Shown piece by piece: positions 5,901 through 7,297 of a stretch of 7,297 nt of DNA. The translations under genes and the position numbers were made by a program. The notes beneath the pieces were generated by a model. It was given only the letters and a program-made list of their open reading frames with translations, did no database searches and had not been told where the DNA came from. The stretch's first letter is position 1; the number at the start of each line of letters is the position of its first letter. The stretch is from the NCBI GenBank assembly GCA_965364515.1, contig CBDTXZ010000152.1, positions 1 to 7,297 on the forward strand, given 5' to 3'. The stretch is from JAHEDH01 sp965364515. Its GTDB lineage: Bacteria; Actinomycetota; Acidimicrobiia; Spongiisociales; ZC4RG35.

Positions 5901-6113
5901 ATGGCAAATGCGCTGATCGCAATCGGGGCGGCGCTCATCGCCGTCGGCATTCTCGCCAAGCTCGGACTCATGTCCTGGTTCGGCAACCTGCCGGGCGACA
6001 TCCGGATCGAGAACGAGCGAACCACGATCTTCGCTCCGATCACGTCGATGATCGTGATCAGCGTCGTAGGGACGGTGTTGCTCAACCTCGTCGGCCGCTG
6101 GTTCGGGGAGTAG
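5901..6113 (+). CDS. DUF2905 family small membrane protein
   Basis: The product is 70 aa, the usual size for DUF2905. It has two hydrophobic helices (about residues 3-24 and 46-66) separated by the family signature WFGNLPGDIRIENERTTIF (26-44), in which LPGDI is the most conserved part. The function is unknown in all members; it is an inner-membrane protein with a short polar loop. The ATG stands 3 bases after the preceding stop and 10 bases separate its own stop from the sulfurtransferase gene, so it is inside an operon. Only a weak purine stretch (GGGCTGAG) precedes it, suggesting translation by re-initiation. Confidence 0.88.
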   Translation: MANALIAIGAALIAVGILAKLGLMSWFGNLPGDIRIENERTTIFAPITSMIVISVVGTVLLNLVGRWFGE

Positions 6114-6123
6114 GTTCGCACAC

Positions 6124-6939
6124 GTGAAACCGCTCATTTCGACATCTGAGCTGTCGGCGATTCTGGCCAGGCGCGACCTCCGGATCTTCGACGTCCGCTG
6201 GTACCTGGCGGATCCCGCCGCAGGCCGGGTCGAGTACGGCGACGCCCATCTTCCCGGCGCGGTGTTCGTCGACCTCGAGACGGACCTGAGCCGACCCGAA
6301 GGCCCCGGCCGCCATCCGCTGCCCACGCCGAGAGAGTTCACGGAGACGCTCCGCCGTCTCGGGCTCGACAAGGATCATCACGTCGTCGTCTACGACGCAT
6401 CGGCCGGCGCCATCGCCTCGCGAATGTGGTGGATGCTCCGATCGGTCGGACACACCAGAGTGCAGGTGCTCGACGGGGGGCTCGTGGCCTGGCGCGCTGC
6501 CGGGCATCCGACGAGCACGGCCGTCCCGGTCGTCAAACGTGGGCATTTCCCTTCCATCAGCGAGTGGTCGGGGGTCGTCGATGCCGACGCCGTCGCCGAT
6601 TGGGGCGGGCCGGTGATCGACGCCAGAGCGGCCGACCGATATCGAGGCGAGCACGAGCCCATCGATCCGGCAGCCGGACACATCCCTGGGGCCATCAACC
6701 TCCCGTTCACCGACAACCTGGCACAGGAGAGTCAACGCTTCGACCCCGAGGCGATCTCGGAGCGATTCGAAGGAATGGAGAACGCCGTCGTCTACTGCGG
6801 GAGCGGGGTCACTGCCTGCCACAACCTGCTCGCGATGGAAGTCGCCGGCGTACAGGGTGGAACGCTCTACGAAGGTTCTTGGAGTGACTGGTCCGCCGAC
6901 CCTCGACGCCCGGTGGCAACCGGCCCCGAGGCCGGATGA
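6124..6939 (+). CDS. sseA: Two-domain sulfurtransferase (3-mercaptopyruvate type, SseA-like)
   Basis: The product is 271 aa, the normal size for tandem rhodanese enzymes. Domain one (about 5-130) contains FDVRWYL and AHLPGAVFVDLE, but its catalytic position is Asp91 in YDASAGAIASR, so it is the inactive structural half. Domain two (about 148-265) contains IDARAADRYRGE, GHIPGAINLPF and the active loop CGSGVTA (225-231) with catalytic Cys225. The CGSGVTA loop is typical of 3-mercaptopyruvate sulfurtransferases rather than the CRKGVT loop of thiosulfate rhodaneses. A second cysteine (Cys232) follows the loop directly. The enzyme moves sulfane sulfur from 3-mercaptopyruvate or thiosulfate to thiols or cyanide in the cytosol. 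The start is GTG with TAGG about 9 bases upstream. Its stop overlaps the next gene as ATGA. The symbol is by similarity and could be that of a thiosulfate enzyme instead. Confidence 0.88.
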   Translation: MKPLISTSELSAILARRDLRIFDVRWYLADPAAGRVEYGDAHLPGAVFVDLETDLSRPEGPGRHPLPTPREFTETLRRLGLDKDHHVVVYDASAGAIASRMWWMLRSVGHTRVQVLDGGLVAWRAAGHPTSTAVPVVKRGHFPSISEWSGVVDADAVADWGGPVIDARAADRYRGEHEPIDPAAGHIPGAINLPFTDNLAQESQRFDPEAISERFEGMENAVVYCGSGVTACHNLLAMEVAGVQGGTLYEGSWSDWSADPRRPVATGPEAG

Positions 6940-7297
6940 GCCTGCCAAAGGCGGTGCTGGACGCCGTCGATCTCGCAGACACCGACACGCTGATCCGCTC
7001 GATCGACGGGTTCTGCGCCAGTCGGGAATGGGACCAGCTCCTGACCCTGCGGCTCCACTGCCAGGCGGCCGTCGAACGCGGCAAGCAGTTGTGGGCGGTC
7101 GACGAGCACATCCGCTACCGGCTGGCCCTGGAGGGACCCGTCGAGCTGGCATCTTCGGCCGTGGCGGAGGGCCCGGCGCGTTGGACATTGGGACCGCTCA
7201 CGGAGGTCGTCGCCCAACGCCACACGTGGTCCGAGATGGAACCCCACCTGCCTCCCGGCCCCGAGCGAGTCTTCGTGGCACACGAACGGGCGATCCG
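6936..7297 (+). CDS. Unrecognised protein, 5' part only, cut by window end
   Basis: An open frame starts at the ATG overlapping the sulfurtransferase TGA (ATGA) and runs without a stop for 120 codons to the edge. It begins MSLPKAVLDAVDLADTDTLI and continues with FCASREWDQLLTLRLHCQAA, HIRYRLALEGPVELASSAVA and HTWSEMEPHLPPGPERVFVA. G/C preference at third positions and a balanced acidic/hydrophobic composition show that it is coding. It looks soluble, with a helical N-terminal half and a conserved-looking W/H-rich segment (RWTLGPLTEVVAQRHTW, about 83-99). I do not recognise the family. Coupling to the sulfurtransferase suggests co-expression but does not assign a role. Confidence 0.75.
   Translation, partial: MSLPKAVLDAVDLADTDTLIRSIDGFCASREWDQLLTLRLHCQAAVERGKQLWAVDEHIRYRLALEGPVELASSAVAEGPARWTLGPLTEVVAQRHTWSEMEPHLPPGPERVFVAHERAI

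Noticed and set aside
5547..6371. Upstream extension of the exonuclease frame on the minus strand
   Set aside because: It is antisense to the 120-aa, DUF2905 and sulfurtransferase genes, lacks motifs, and the exonuclease fold begins exactly at the GTG at 5546.
6082..7188. Long minus-strand open frame opposite the sulfurtransferase
   Set aside because: It is Arg/Gly/Pro-rich and without motifs; the plus strand carries an intact CGSGVTA active site and a second coding frame.

Overview
The window is GC-rich, gene-dense bacterial DNA. The evidence for this is strong G/C preference at third codon positions, frequent GTG starts, many 4-base stop/start overlaps and actinobacterial-style families (a large ArsR-type regulator, a stand-alone 5'-3' exonuclease, a MpaB/DUF2236 oxygenase). 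It most resembles an actinomycete, possibly an uncultured Acidimicrobiia-like lineage. That placement is inferred from style, not from a marker gene. No mobile element, CRISPR array, rRNA or tRNA was seen.

Layout. (1) Positions 1-187 are non-coding: eight head-to-tail copies of a 7-base unit, then a perfect 15-bp inverted repeat that looks like a terminator. (2) A minus-strand two-gene operon runs from about 1479 down to 188. It encodes an ArsR-type winged-helix regulator and, through an ATGA overlap, an unrecognised 59-residue protein. (3) Positions 1480-1645 are a divergent control region with palindromic TTCGAA-type boxes. (4) A plus-strand cassette (1646-4660) encodes a MpaB/DUF2236 oxygenase-like protein, a CrtI-like FAD oxidoreductase and a GNAT acetyltransferase, each overlapping the next. 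(5) A convergent minus-strand 5'-3' exonuclease occupies 4674-5546. (6) A second plus-strand operon (5535 to the right edge) encodes a 120-residue unknown protein, a DUF2905 membrane protein, a two-domain 3-mercaptopyruvate-type sulfurtransferase and an unrecognised protein cut by the window end.

How the genes may work together. The ArsR-type regulator probably controls itself and the divergent redox cassette through the shared control region. The oxygenase-like and FAD enzymes are translationally coupled and belong to families that include enzymes acting on isoprenoid or other hydrophobic chains, so a shared lipid-like substrate is a reasonable but unproven idea. The exonuclease and the second operon look like ordinary housekeeping genes. 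Their start codons overlap head to head by 12 bases, which forces each promoter into the other gene. The least explained items are the 59-residue protein, the coupled oxygenase/oxidoreductase/GNAT set, and the partial gene at the right edge.
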